Program-made: the position numbers and the translations under genes
Shown here: piece after piece, positions 42,056 to 51,192 of the stretch
How positions within the stretch are numbered: position 1 is the stretch's first letter
How the letters are laid out: each line of letters begins with the position of its first letter
Notes under the pieces: generated by a model
Database searches by the model: none
What the model was told of the DNA's origin: nothing
Seen by the model: only the letters and a program-made list of their open reading frames with translations
Source of the DNA: Hespellia sp.
GTDB lineage: Bacteria > Bacillota > Clostridia > Lachnospirales > Lachnospiraceae
Assembly: GCA_028693555.1 (NCBI GenBank)
Contig: JAQUVD010000027.1
Location: 1-56,413, forward strand
Reading direction: 5' to 3'
DNA length: 56,413 nt

Positions 42056-43279
42056 ATGGGAATTTACGAAGAATTACAAGCCCGTGGCTTAATTGCACAG
42101 GTAACAGATGAAAAACTCGTCAGAGATTTAGTGAATGAAGGAAAAGCAACATTTTACATTGGCTTCGATCCAACAGCAGACAGTCTTCATGTTGGACATT
42201 TTATGGCACTCTGTCTGATGAAACGACTTCAGGAAGCGGGAAATAAACCAATCGCTTTAATTGGCGGAGGAACAGCCGTGATCGGAGATCCGTCCGGAAG
42301 ATCGGATATGCGTCAGATGATGACAGCGGAGACGATTCAGCATAACTGCGAATGCTTTAAAGAGCAGATGAGCAAATTTATTGATTTCTCAGAAGGCAAA
42401 GCATTAATGGTGAACAATGCTGACTGGTTAATGGATTTAAATTACATTGAAGTGCTCCGTGAAGTAGGACCGCATTTTTCAGTAAACCGTATGTTGACGC
42501 ATGAATGCTACAAACAGCGCATGGAAAAGGGCCTTACATTCCTTGAATTCAACTACATGATTATGCAGAGCTATGATTTCTTTGAACTATTCCAGAAATA
42601 CGGATGTAACCTTCAGTTTGGCGGAGATGATCAGTGGGCAAATATGCTTGGCGGTACCGAACTGATTCGCCGTAAACTCGGCAAAGATGCAAGCGCAATG
42701 ACTATTACATTACTTTTGAACTCAGAGGGCAAGAAGATGGGCAAGACACAGTCCGGTGCCGTATGGCTTGATCCGAACAAGACTTCCCCATTCGAGTTCT
42801 ACCAGTACTGGAGAAATGTTGCGGACGCGGATGTTCTTAAATGTATCCGTATGCTCACATTCCTTCCGTTAGAGGAAATCGATAAGATGGATGCATGGGA
42901 AGGCAGCCAGTTAAATCAGGCAAAAGAAATTCTGGCATTTGAACTCACAAAATTAGTTCACGGCGAAGAAGAAGCTGCAAAAGCACAGGAAAGTGCAAAA
43001 GCATTATTCAGTCAGGGTGCTGCAGCAGATATGCCAACGGCAGAAATCAAAGCAGAGGACATGACAGACGGAGAAATTGATATTTTAAGCCTGCTTGTTG
43101 TCAGTGGATTAGTTCCTTCTAAATCAGAAGCGCGCCGCGCAGTACAGCAGGGCGGGGTATCTGTGGATGGAGAAAAGGTGATGGATATCCACACCGCTTA
43201 TACAGCCGACGATTTGGCCGGAGATGGAATGGTGCTTAAGAGAGGAAAGAAGAACTTTAGAAAGGTCGTAGTTGGGTAA
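42056..43279 (+). CDS. tyrS: Tyrosyl-tRNA synthetase
   Basis: 407 aa. Class I motifs: HVGHF (HIGH-like) in SLHVGHFMALCLM and KMGKT (KMSKS-like) in SEGKKMGKTQSGAVW. The tyrosine pocket is visible in NYMIMQSYDFFELF and GGDDQWANMLGG. The C-terminal S4 domain (about 340-405) has SKSEARRAVQQGGVSVDG. GGAGAAGAAAAATA precedes the ATG. Confidence 0.95.
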   Translation: MGIYEELQARGLIAQVTDEKLVRDLVNEGKATFYIGFDPTADSLHVGHFMALCLMKRLQEAGNKPIALIGGGTAVIGDPSGRSDMRQMMTAETIQHNCECFKEQMSKFIDFSEGKALMVNNADWLMDLNYIEVLREVGPHFSVNRMLTHECYKQRMEKGLTFLEFNYMIMQSYDFFELFQKYGCNLQFGGDDQWANMLGGTELIRRKLGKDASAMTITLLLNSEGKKMGKTQSGAVWLDPNKTSPFEFYQYWRNVADADVLKCIRMLTFLPLEEIDKMDAWEGSQLNQAKEILAFELTKLVHGEEEAAKAQESAKALFSQGAAADMPTAEIKAEDMTDGEIDILSLLVVSGLVPSKSEARRAVQQGGVSVDGEKVMDIHTAYTADDLAGDGMVLKRGKKNFRKVVVG

Positions 43280-43310
43280 AATCGTGTGTGTGTCTGGATG
43301 AAGTCCATCT

Positions 43311-43553
43311 GCGAGCGCGGAGAATGATGCCGTCTCGGACGATGATGAGAGTCTAGAGTTACTAACTAAAAACAAGTGGGTATGATGGAGCACCGTGATG
43401 AGGCGCGCCGGAATCTGAAGATTCCAGCACTTCACATCACTGACGCTTTGTACATGAGATACAAAGCGCCTCTCCATCATACCCACTTGTTTTTATTAAG
43501 TAACTCTATAACTCCCATTCAATGTCCGCACCAACATCATTCTCCGCGCTCGC
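43311..43553. repeat. Large head-to-head inverted repeat with central hairpins
   Basis: The outer arms GCGAGCGCGGAGAATGAT and its complement lie at about 43311-43328 and 43535-43552. Next come AGAGTTACT (about 43356) against AGTAACTCT (about 43498). Then AAACAAGTGGGTATGATGGAG (about 43370-43390) faces its exact complement (about 43472-43492). The centre holds two more hairpins, GGAATC-TGAA-GATTCC and CGCTTTGTA-N7-TACAAAGCG. Spacer sequences in the two arms are similar but not identical, so this looks like two copies of one ~110-bp unit facing each other. Confidence 0.8.
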
Positions 43554-43640
43554 CGATTCCTTCAAGACAGGACAACATACATGAATGCTTGCGTATGGCT
43601 GACTTGTTCAGAACCGACCAGTAGTTTCTACCATCAGAAG

Positions 43641-43667
43641 CAGTTGTTCGGAATTTCCGAACAACTG
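43641..43667. repeat. Perfect 11-bp hairpin
   Basis: CAGTTGTTCGG and CCGAACAACTG around AATTT. No T-run follows on either side, so it is not a standard terminator. Confidence 0.75.
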
Positions 43668-43677
43668 AATTCTCATC

Positions 43678-43698
43678 AATTAATAGTTTACAGGTAAA
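43678..43698. repeat. 21-bp exact repeat, copy 2
   Basis: Identical to 65-85. Weak similarity continues a few bases on both sides. It lies in the gap between the inverted repeat and the GH13 gene's 3' end. Confidence 0.6.
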
Positions 43699-43746
43699 TG
43701 GATATATTTTACAAATGAGTCAGTTGCCAAAATATGAATTCAAAAC

Positions 43747-45054
43747 TTAAAACTGCAGATACTGCACGGAATACCCCGGCATGAGCAGGTCGCCTTCTAA
43801 GACCAGTTCATCATTGGTCACGAGTTCTTTCACATTTCCACGGAGCTCATCGTTGTAAGCGGTATAATCATCTGCCTCGGCATTGATGGCAACCAGCATT
43901 CTCTCATTGTCAGTGCGACGCTCGAAAATCAATTGTTTATTTGTCAACACGACATTGCGGTAAGTCCCGTTGCAAAGTGCATCGCTTGATTTGCGGATGG
44001 AGATTAATTTCTTGATGAAATCGGTCAAATCATTTGGCTGCGGAGCATCAAAGCATGGACGCAGGTCGAAGTCGTTGTCAGGGCGTTTCTCGCCTTCCTG
44101 TCCCCATTCACTGCCGTAATACAGGCATGGGATTCCCGGCATACCAAGGAGTAATCCATATGCGAGAGGAATGTGATTCTTGTCTGTCAGGATGCTTGCA
44201 AGTCGTGCGACATCATGATTGTCAACAAATGTCATGAGATGCTTTCCTTTGTAGATTGCCCATTGGTCCGGACCGTACTGGCGATTCAATGAATGTGCAA
44301 TTTCAAACATATTCATACAGTTAAAGCTGGAAAAAATCCCTTTGTAGCATTCGTAATTAGTACAACTGTGGAGCATATCATCATTGACGATGATGTTGTA
44401 ATCTCCGAATAATACTTCCCCAATCAGGGCAAATCCCGGCTTGATTTCTTCGCAGAAGGAACGAAGTCTCTTCATAAATCCATGATCTAGTGAATAGGCT
44501 ACATCAAGGCGAAGTCCATCGATATCAAATGTATCAATCCAGAAGCGGACAGTCTCTAACAGATAATCTACAACTTGAGGATTGCAGAGATTTAGTTTTA
44601 CTAATTCGAAATGCCCTTCCCAGCCCTCATACCAGAAGCCGTCGTTATAATTACTGTTGCCGTCGAAGTTGATGCAGAACCAATCTTTATAAGGGGAATC
44701 CCATTTCTTTTCCTGCACATCTTGAAAAGCCCAAAAACCACGCCCTACATGGTTGAACACACCGTCTAAGATAATGTTTACACCGTTGTCATGCAGCGAC
44801 TTGCATACATCGGAAAAATCTTCATTTGTTCCGAGACGACAATCAATTTTTCGAAAATCACGGGTGTCATAGCCGTGACTGTCTGATTCAAAAATCGGAT
44901 TTAATATAATTGATCCGATACCCAAGTCACCAAGATATTTGCTCCAATCCATGATTTTGCGAATTCGAGGAACCGTGTTCCCGTCGTTCTCGGTAGGAGC
45001 ACCGCAGAATCCAATCGGATAAATTTGATAAAATGTTTCATTATAAGCCCACAT
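43747..45054 (-). CDS. GH13 alpha-amylase-family glycosidase
   Basis: 435 aa, with no signal peptide, so cytosolic. GH13 regions: NIILDGVFNHVG (I), DGLRLDVAYS (II, nucleophile Asp), LIGEVLFGDY (III, acid/base Glu) and LMTFVDNHDVAR (IV, transition-state Asp). ETFYQIYPIGFCGAP at the start and the small size suggest a maltodextrin- or oligosaccharide-hydrolysing enzyme. MsmK-powered import could supply its substrates. It lies alone, reading against tyrS, and divergent from the gene at 45187. Confidence 0.9.
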   Translation of the reverse strand: MWAYNETFYQIYPIGFCGAPTENDGNTVPRIRKIMDWSKYLGDLGIGSIILNPIFESDSHGYDTRDFRKIDCRLGTNEDFSDVCKSLHDNGVNIILDGVFNHVGRGFWAFQDVQEKKWDSPYKDWFCINFDGNSNYNDGFWYEGWEGHFELVKLNLCNPQVVDYLLETVRFWIDTFDIDGLRLDVAYSLDHGFMKRLRSFCEEIKPGFALIGEVLFGDYNIIVNDDMLHSCTNYECYKGIFSSFNCMNMFEIAHSLNRQYGPDQWAIYKGKHLMTFVDNHDVARLASILTDKNHIPLAYGLLLGMPGIPCLYYGSEWGQEGEKRPDNDFDLRPCFDAPQPNDLTDFIKKLISIRKSSDALCNGTYRNVVLTNKQLIFERRTDNERMLVAINAEADDYTAYNDELRGNVKELVTNDELVLEGDLLMPGYSVQYLQF

Positions 45055-45186
45055 AAATAGATACCTCGTTCTTTCGTTAATACCTACATTTTATCACAGT
45101 CTGTGGCTCCAATCTAGCATTTCACGATAGAAAATGGTACAATGAAGCGCAGAAAAATGTGAAATGTATGATGAGGAGATTGGGAA

Positions 45187-45966
45187 ATGGATGAAAAGAC
45201 AAATAATAAAAAGAAGATAGCAGGGCTGATTGCCGTAATTGCTGTAATCGCGATTGTGGGTGGTGTGGCAGCAGGAGTTGTCATAGGAAAACGGATCAAG
45301 GCACAGCGTGATTATGCGGCAGAGCAGAAATTTAAAGCTTCGCAGGAAGCACTTTTGGGAGAAGAACTTGATAAGATTCTGGCGATGGATCCGCTTGAGG
45401 ACGAGATTGATGAGTCCATATACGCAGAGAAAGACTATGCGAAAGTGGAACAGTCGATGAAGGCATATTTTACAGATTTCTTTGCTCTGTTAAAGAAAGT
45501 CAATGCATTTTCGACAGACGAGAGATTCGCAATTCTGATGAATCCGGATCAGATGTTTGCAGACGCTCCGAATTTCACGAGCACATTGACAGCGATTGAT
45601 ACATTAAAGAATGAATACGCAGAGAATATCGATGGCATTTCCGTATTAATGACAAGTGAAAAGATAGACAGCTATCTGGATGCAGATCTGGCTCAGGAAT
45701 ATGTGGATATCTATGATGAGATGATGACAAGTGGCAGCACCGTAATTGCGGAAACGGAGATGCAGGAGGAGCTGAATACATCGAAGGAACAGATGGTGAG
45801 CATGCTGGACAAATATAAAACAATGGTAGATTATCTTGTATCTACGCAGGGAAGCTGGCAGTTGGAGGGCACGACATTCATGTTTACAGATCAGGGAACG
45901 CTGGATCAGTACAATGCATATGTGGCTGATTTGCAGAATGCTATTGAAATGTTGAAAAAAGATTGA
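45187..45966 (+). CDS. Membrane-anchored helical protein of unknown function
   Basis: 259 aa. A charged N-terminus (KTNNKKK) and one transmembrane helix (about 12-35, GLIAVIAVIAIVGGVAAGVV) precede a soluble, all-helical exterior part. No lipobox cysteine. Several segments (MKAYFTDFFALLKKVNAF, LAQEYVDIYDEMM) suggest long coiled helices. I do not recognise the family. GAGGAGATTGGGAA precedes the ATG. It ends just before the rplM promoter. Confidence 0.7.
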   Translation: MDEKTNNKKKIAGLIAVIAVIAIVGGVAAGVVIGKRIKAQRDYAAEQKFKASQEALLGEELDKILAMDPLEDEIDESIYAEKDYAKVEQSMKAYFTDFFALLKKVNAFSTDERFAILMNPDQMFADAPNFTSTLTAIDTLKNEYAENIDGISVLMTSEKIDSYLDADLAQEYVDIYDEMMTSGSTVIAETEMQEELNTSKEQMVSMLDKYKTMVDYLVSTQGSWQLEGTTFMFTDQGTLDQYNAYVADLQNAIEMLKKD

Positions 45967-46090
45967 CACACGGGGAAACGTGTACTATAATGGTACAGCA
46001 TGACGGAAACAGCGAGCACCAATGCCCCGGAGCGGACTGATTTCATATTGGAAACAAAAACTGAATTTTGATTATAATTATATAGGAGGA
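45963..46090 (+). promoter_or_regulatory. rplM promoter and probable L13 leader
   Basis: Perfect consensus TTGACA (45963-45968), 17 bases, TATAAT (45986-45991). The following ~95 bases before rplM are in the place and size of the Firmicute L13 leader, through which L13 represses its own synthesis. I did not fold it in full. Confidence 0.7.
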
Positions 46091-46096
46091 AATCCC

Positions 46097-46525
46097 ATGA
46101 AAACTTATATGCCAAACACAGATAAGATTGAAAGAAAATGGTATTTAGTTGATGCTGAAGGATGTACATTAGGACGTCTTTCATCAGAGATTGCTAAAGT
46201 ATTAAGAGGAAAGAATAAAGCTATCTACACACCACACGCTGATACAGGTGATTACGTTGTTGTAATCAACGCTGACAAGATCAAAGTAACTGGTAAGAAG
46301 ATGGAACAGAAAGTATATTACAACCATTCAGATTATGTAGGTGGAATGAAAGAGACAACACTTGCAGAGATGATGGCTAAGAAACCTGAGAAAGTGATTG
46401 AACTTGCAGTACAGGGAATGCTTCCAAAAGGACCTTTGGGAAGACAGATGATCACAAAATTACACGTATACGCTGGAGCAGAGCATGAACAGCAGGCTCA
46501 GAAACCAGAAGTATTAACATTTTAA
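46097..46525 (+). CDS. rplM: Ribosomal protein L13
   Basis: 142 aa, complete: [20 protein letters not shown] at the start, [32 protein letters not shown] and [23 protein letters not shown] 46097 follows TAGGAGG; the longer frame from 46022 is leader RNA. Confidence 0.97.
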   Translation: MKTYMPNTDKIERKWYLVDAEGCTLGRLSSEIAKVLRGKNKAIYTPHADTGDYVVVINADKIKVTGKKMEQKVYYNHSDYVGGMKETTLAEMMAKKPEKVIELAVQGMLPKGPLGRQMITKLHVYAGAEHEQQAQKPEVLTF

Positions 46526-46551
46526 GAAGAGGTTGAAAGGAGGACAATACA

Positions 46552-46947
46552 TTGGCTAGTGCAAAATTTTACGGTACAGGAAGAAGAAAAAAATCTGTTG
46601 CAAGAGTATATTTAGTGCCAGGAACAGGTAATATCACAATCAACAAAACATCTATGGATGAGTATTTCGGACTTGAAACATTAAAAGTTGTAGTTCGTCA
46701 GCCACTCGTTGCTACGGATACACTTGATAAATTCGATGTCTTAGTAAACGTTCACGGAGGTGGATATACAGGACAGGCTGGAGCAATCCGTCACGGAATC
46801 GCAAGAGCATTACTTGAGGTTGATTCAGATGAATACAGATCAACACTTAAGAAAGCTGGATACTTAACTCGTGACCCACGTATGAAAGAACGTAAGAAAT
46901 ACGGTCTTAAATCCGCTCGTCGCGCACCACAGTTCTCAAAACGATAA
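46552..46947 (+). CDS. rpsI: Ribosomal protein S9
   Basis: 131 aa, complete, ending in the conserved [14 protein letters not shown] tail that reaches the P site. [19 protein letters not shown] and [19 protein letters not shown] are typical. TTG start 6 bases after GGAGG. Second gene of the L13-S9 operon. Confidence 0.97.
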   Translation: MASAKFYGTGRRKKSVARVYLVPGTGNITINKTSMDEYFGLETLKVVVRQPLVATDTLDKFDVLVNVHGGGYTGQAGAIRHGIARALLEVDSDEYRSTLKKAGYLTRDPRMKERKKYGLKSARRAPQFSKR

Positions 46948-46972
46948 TAAAAAGAATATTGAAGAAATCTTC

Positions 46973-47013
46973 AAAACCCTTGAAAATGCAACACTTTCAA
47001 GGGTTTTCTTTTT
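46973..47013. terminator. Bidirectional terminator after rpsI
   Basis: Stem AAAACCCTTGAAA/TTTCAAGGGTTTT with 9-base loop, A-run left and T-run right. It also covers the stop of the convergent histidine kinase. Confidence 0.88.
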
Positions 47014-47911
47014 TGAAATTCAATTCAATTTTCAATACATTATTGTTCTTTGTTGCGGAAACCTCTGCGCCAAGTTTTTTCGCAAGCAGTTCAACAACGG
47101 CAAGCCCGATTCCGGTGCTTTCACTATGCCTTGACTTATCTCCTGTATAAAAGCGTTCAAAAATGCGGTCTACATCAATCGTATCAGGTTGTGCCAGTGT
47201 GTTTTCAATCGCAAACAGTGTCTGTCCATTTTCGCTGGTAGACAAAGTGATTTTCACGTTTCCTGCTGAATAACGAATAGCGTTGGTGATCAGATTCTGA
47301 AAAATTCTCTCAATCATACGGCGATCAGACAGCAGAACTACCGTTTGCTCTGGTAAAACAACATCTGGAGATAAGCCGTGCTGTTCAAATGCAGGAGCAT
47401 TTTCAGTGAGCATATCTATAAGCAGATTAGAAAGATTAATACGCTCTCTTTTTGGTTCCTCATTTCTATTATCCAATAGGGAAAGACCGTAAAAATCTGC
47501 AACCAAATCTTTCATTCGATCCGCTTTGTGCAATGCAGTGTCTACACGCCGCTTTTGTTCTGCGGTCAGGTCAGACTGGCTGAGGATTTGTAAATGTCCC
47601 AGAATGACGGTCAGAGGTGTCCGCAAATCATGTGAAATATTTGCTATGGATTCTTTCAAGTGATCTTCATGCTGTAAAGTATGGGCAACGACATTTCGTT
47701 CCTTTTCGTTGTACTGGTTTAAGATACTTGCAAGCTGTTCCAAATCATGGTCAATGAGAGCAATATCCAACATTTTTTCAGAAGTACCGCAAACCAGATT
47801 GTCCATTTGCTTTGACAAGCTGCGGATTTGTTGTTTTATTCCCCGGTATTTTAACAGCAACACCACGAATGCGGCTGCCAAAAGTAATAAAATGATGGCT
47901 ATTTTGAACAC
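46997..47911 (-). CDS. Sensor histidine kinase of a lantibiotic-immunity-type operon
   Basis: 304 aa. A single N-terminal transmembrane helix (about 2-20) and a short linker with no large outside loop. The HisKA motif is ANISHDLRTPLTVILGHLQ (His about 94). The N-box is RIFQNLITNAIRYSAG, and G boxes lie around STGIGLAVVELLAKKLG. Kinases with such short sensor parts work with an ABC transporter that does the sensing. It is the last gene of the ABC cluster, 5 bases after the permease. Confidence 0.9.
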   Translation of the reverse strand: MFKIAIILLLLAAAFVVLLLKYRGIKQQIRSLSKQMDNLVCGTSEKMLDIALIDHDLEQLASILNQYNEKERNVVAHTLQHEDHLKESIANISHDLRTPLTVILGHLQILSQSDLTAEQKRRVDTALHKADRMKDLVADFYGLSLLDNRNEEPKRERINLSNLLIDMLTENAPAFEQHGLSPDVVLPEQTVVLLSDRRMIERIFQNLITNAIRYSAGNVKITLSTSENGQTLFAIENTLAQPDTIDVDRIFERFYTGDKSRHSESTGIGLAVVELLAKKLGAEVSATKNNNVLKIELNFKKENP

Positions 47912-47916
47912 CCCCC

Positions 47917-48654
47917 TTACTTCAAATCACATTTACAAAAACATTTCCAAGATAAAGCCAAAAGCACCAATATCCAAATGACGCTGACAAAAAGCGCGGG
48001 AACAACAATAAAAGCCGGGCTGCTCACCACTTCCCGAATTTGAAAAGCTGGTAAAAAGGAAACTGGAAAATGCAGCATCATCCCATATCCCAGATAAAGA
48101 CTAAGGATAAATGTTGTTATGGCGGTTGCTGCAACAGCCTTTGCCATACACTTGAAATAGCAGCACATGAATACGGCAATCAGAAGTATTGTGCTGTTTA
48201 CTGCAAAGGAATATAAAATCCCTTTTATTACATTGTAGAAAAATACGTCTGCGTCTGCAAGCCCAAATCTTGCATATTCCCGGACACATCCGGCAATTGG
48301 ATAAAGAACAGCCATACAGTTAAATGCTGCCAGATATGAAATTACTTTTGCTGCAAAAATGTTTTTTCTGGCGTGCCCCGCAGATACCTCCTGCGTGATG
48401 GTACGGCTTGAAAATTCCTGCCCCAGGATCAGTGCAAGAATGCTGGCAACAAAAATCAGCAAAAAAGTGGAATCATAAATCATGCCATTAAATATGTCAG
48501 AAAGAGAGGCAGCAGCACCGCCAGCCGGACCAAGAACTTCCTCCACATAAGTTTCCGCGGTGAAAAGACCAATCAGAAAAATGCCAATACTCCCACCCCA
48601 ATAAATGCGATTTTTAAGTAAGTGATATTTTTCCATTTTCAATAAGTTTTTCAT
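47917..48654 (-). CDS. ABC-2 type permease (LanE/G or BcrB-like), second
   Basis: 245 aa, six predicted membrane segments. It begins MKNLLKMEKYHLLKNRIYW and has FSSRTITQEVSAGHARKNIF, the SR-x-T loop typical of lantibiotic-immunity permeases. It pairs with the next gene. Probably removes a membrane-active peptide. Confidence 0.85.
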   Translation of the reverse strand: MKNLLKMEKYHLLKNRIYWGGSIGIFLIGLFTAETYVEEVLGPAGGAAASLSDIFNGMIYDSTFLLIFVASILALILGQEFSSRTITQEVSAGHARKNIFAAKVISYLAAFNCMAVLYPIAGCVREYARFGLADADVFFYNVIKGILYSFAVNSTILLIAVFMCCYFKCMAKAVAATAITTFILSLYLGYGMMLHFPVSFLPAFQIREVVSSPAFIVVPALFVSVIWILVLLALSWKCFCKCDLK

Positions 48655-48666
48655 TACTTTCCTCCT

Positions 48667-49356
48667 TCACTTCAAATCGGTCCGGCGAAACGCCGCATAA
48701 GTCAGTACACTTAATATAGCAACCCACAAAATGTCTATTATGATCATTGTAAAGTTGGAAACCGACAATGCTTGCAGAGAAATAAGCCGTAGCTGTCCCA
48801 TCGGTAATATCGTGGCAATGGTTCCGGCCTGGTCGTTGTTCAGAATAAAAATAGAAACAAAAAACAATACCATAGGAACCGCCAGCGTTCTGCCGATATC
48901 CTTGAAAACAAAGGAACACAGAAGCGGCAGGCTGCACATTGCAATAATAGAAAAGAAAGCCATAATGCAGTCCTGTAGAAATTGTATCGGCGGCAGTGCA
49001 CCGGTTATCATTTCGTATATGCCGTAGACCAGTAAGGAAACCGACAAAATGAGAATGCTTCCAATCTCATAAATGATACCTTTGATAAAAAAGACCGTAC
49101 TGCGGCTATGCCCTGCGCATATCAGGCTGTTGATTGTCCGATTTCCAAAATCTTCTCCAACAAAGACTGCTGCAAAAACAATCGTCAGGAAATAGAGGAT
49201 AGGAGTATTGTAAAGAGCTGCATAAAACAAGTTAGCGGTAAGCTGCCTGCTATCCAATAGCAAGATACTGCTCAAAAGGGACGAACCAAAGGTCATCCCC
49301 CAGAAACATCGACTATGTAATAGTTTGTACTGTTCTGCTTTTATGAGATTAATCAT
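48667..49356 (-). CDS. ABC-2 type permease (LanE/G or BcrB-like), first
   Basis: 229 aa, six predicted membrane segments. MINLIKAEQYKLLHSRCFWG and FGNRTINSLICAGHSRSTVF match the second permease in layout, showing an old duplication. It overlaps the ATPase gene by 8 bases. Confidence 0.85.
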   Translation of the reverse strand: MINLIKAEQYKLLHSRCFWGMTFGSSLLSSILLLDSRQLTANLFYAALYNTPILYFLTIVFAAVFVGEDFGNRTINSLICAGHSRSTVFFIKGIIYEIGSILILSVSLLVYGIYEMITGALPPIQFLQDCIMAFFSIIAMCSLPLLCSFVFKDIGRTLAVPMVLFFVSIFILNNDQAGTIATILPMGQLRLISLQALSVSNFTMIIIDILWVAILSVLTYAAFRRTDLK

Positions 49357-50272
49357 GACTGCTTCCTCCCACTTTACTGAGAAAATAGTCTTCCAGTGTA
49401 TCGCCTGACAGAGACAGTCCGGTTACCAGTAAATGAGCCTGCGAAAGCACTTCCGCCACGGTGTCTATATCATCCAAATGGTCATACAGTCGGATAACAC
49501 CATCCGGCATAAGCTGTAGTTGTTCTGTATGGAGTTCTTCTTCCAAAACCAGCAAAGCGCGTTCGGAATTTTTTACCTTGATGGCGATATGACGTTTACA
49601 CCGTTCATTTAATTCTCGGTCAGAGATTTCTTCTATAATTTTTCCTTTATCAATGAGTATGAAATCGGATGCGGTTTGGTACAATTCCTCTAAGATGTGG
49701 CTTGAGATTAGGATCGTCATGCCATACTCTTTGTTCAGACTTTTCAAAAGTTTCCGGATTTCCACAATACCGGCAGGGTCAAGCCCATTGATTGGTTCGT
49801 CTAAAATCAAAAGTTCAGGCGTGTTTAGGAGTGCAATGGCAATGCCGAGCCGCTGCCGCATACCAAGTGAAAAGTTTCGTACCAGTTTCTTCCCTGTGTC
49901 CGGCAAGTTTACCATGTGCAGGCATTTCTCGATAATTGCCCGATCAGGAATGCCACGCTGGATGCGTTGCACCTCCATATTTTGATAGGCGGTCAGATTT
50001 GGAAAAAGGGCAGGAGTCTCAATCATACACCCAATTCGTTTTCGCTGCTCTTGCAATTGTGATGGTGTGGATTTTCCCCAGAGCGACAACGTTCCGTTAC
50101 TGGGAAATGCTAATCCTGTCACAAGCCGGAGAAATGTTGTTTTCCCAGCTCCATTCTGCCCAATAAAACCATAGATTTTTCCTTTTTCAATTTTTAAGTC
50201 AATGTGGTCTAAAGCCAGAGTTTGTTTGTAGGCCTTGGTAAGTGCCTGTGCTTCCAAAATAATAGTGTTCAT
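49349..50272 (-). CDS. ABC transporter ATPase (LanF/BcrA type)
   Basis: 307 aa. Walker A GQNGAGKTT, signature FSLGMRQRLGIAIALL (the LGMRQRL form is common in BcrA/LanF proteins), Walker B LLILDEPINGLDP, H-loop ISSHILEELYQ. A C-terminal regulatory piece (about 215-305) follows. The start at 50272 has GGAGG; the ATG at 50332 is too far upstream. It should energise the two permeases to expel a lantibiotic or bacitracin-like peptide. Confidence 0.9.
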   Translation of the reverse strand: MNTIILEAQALTKAYKQTLALDHIDLKIEKGKIYGFIGQNGAGKTTFLRLVTGLAFPSNGTLSLWGKSTPSQLQEQRKRIGCMIETPALFPNLTAYQNMEVQRIQRGIPDRAIIEKCLHMVNLPDTGKKLVRNFSLGMRQRLGIAIALLNTPELLILDEPINGLDPAGIVEIRKLLKSLNKEYGMTILISSHILEELYQTASDFILIDKGKIIEEISDRELNERCKRHIAIKVKNSERALLVLEEELHTEQLQLMPDGVIRLYDHLDDIDTVAEVLSQAHLLVTGLSLSGDTLEDYFLSKVGGSSHD

Positions 50273-50355
50273 GTCATTGCCTCCTTGTAATTTCAGTTTA
50301 GGGGAAGAACATAAAGAATTTCTTAAATACACTCTGAAATATTAAAAAAACAATA

Positions 50356-50384
50356 AAGCTAAGGGAGTCATTACCCCTTAGCCT
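50356..50384 (-). terminator. Hairpin between the response regulator and ABC genes
   Basis: On the minus strand GGCTAAGGGG pairs with CCCTTAGCTT across the regulator's stop codon and is followed by ATTGTTTTTTT. It would limit read-through from the regulator into the ABC genes. Confidence 0.6.
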
Positions 50385-51075
50385 TATGGAGACGGTAGCC
50401 AATGCCCCAGACAGTATCGATGTAATCCCTGTCCGGGCAGACTGCCTTTAATTTACTTCGCAAATTACTGATATGCACATTCAGCGTGTTATCTTCACTG
50501 AAATATTCTTCATTCCAGACACTTTGAAACAGGTTTGCTTTTGAAAATACTTTGTCCGGATATTTCATCAAGAGTTCTAAAATGGTGTATTCTTTTGCAG
50601 TAAGAACTAATTCGTTTTCTAGCAAATAGGCAGTGTTCTTCTCTAGGTCAATGGTTAAACCATCGTACTCTATTCTTTTGCCGGGACTGCTTTGCATATA
50701 TGTGCGGCGAAGATTGCTTTCGATTCGGGCAAGCAATTCCTCCATGTCAAACGGCTTTGTAATATAGTCATCGGCCCCAAGACGTAATAAGTCGACTTTG
50801 TTTTGGGTCGTTTCTTTTGCTGAAATGATAATGACGGGAACGAAAGAGAAGTTTCGTATTTCGGCAAGAAGCATATCACCGCTCCGGTATGGGAGCATGA
50901 GATCAAGCAGCACCAGTGAAAAATCATTTTTGCGGAGAGTGTCTGTTACTTGCAGACCATCGTATAAACTTGTAACTTGATAGTCCTTTTCCACAAGAAA
51001 ATCCGCTATTAATTTATTGATTTCCAAATCATCTTCCACAATCAAAATGGAAGCACTTTTTTTGTCCATGTTCAT
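50371..51075 (-). CDS. OmpR-family response regulator
   Basis: 234 aa. Receiver domain (about 8-120) with DD at the start (VEDDLEI), phospho-Asp in LLDLMLPYRSG and Lys in ITKPFDMEELL. The C-terminal winged helix (about 135-232) has LTAKEYTILELLMKYPDKVFS and NTLNVHISNLRSKLKAV. It should pair with the kinase at 46997 and control the ABC genes between them. Start at 51075 after AGAGGTAAG; the longer frame to 51135 lacks a site. Confidence 0.9.
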   Translation of the reverse strand: MNMDKKSASILIVEDDLEINKLIADFLVEKDYQVTSLYDGLQVTDTLRKNDFSLVLLDLMLPYRSGDMLLAEIRNFSFVPVIIISAKETTQNKVDLLRLGADDYITKPFDMEELLARIESNLRRTYMQSSPGKRIEYDGLTIDLEKNTAYLLENELVLTAKEYTILELLMKYPDKVFSKANLFQSVWNEEYFSEDNTLNVHISNLRSKLKAVCPDRDYIDTVWGIGYRLHKAKG

Positions 51076-51192
51076 ATTTCTTACCTCTGTTTTGCTGATG
51101 GTTACTATAATATCACATTCCGGGGGAAGTTTCATCTAAGATATGATGGCGCGAAATATTCATGCGCCGTCTTTCCGAATTTATTCCGAAAG

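Noticed and set aside
43124-43624. Proteins in the inverted repeat on both strands
   Set aside because: The two open frames are mirror images produced by the palindrome and have no ribosome sites.
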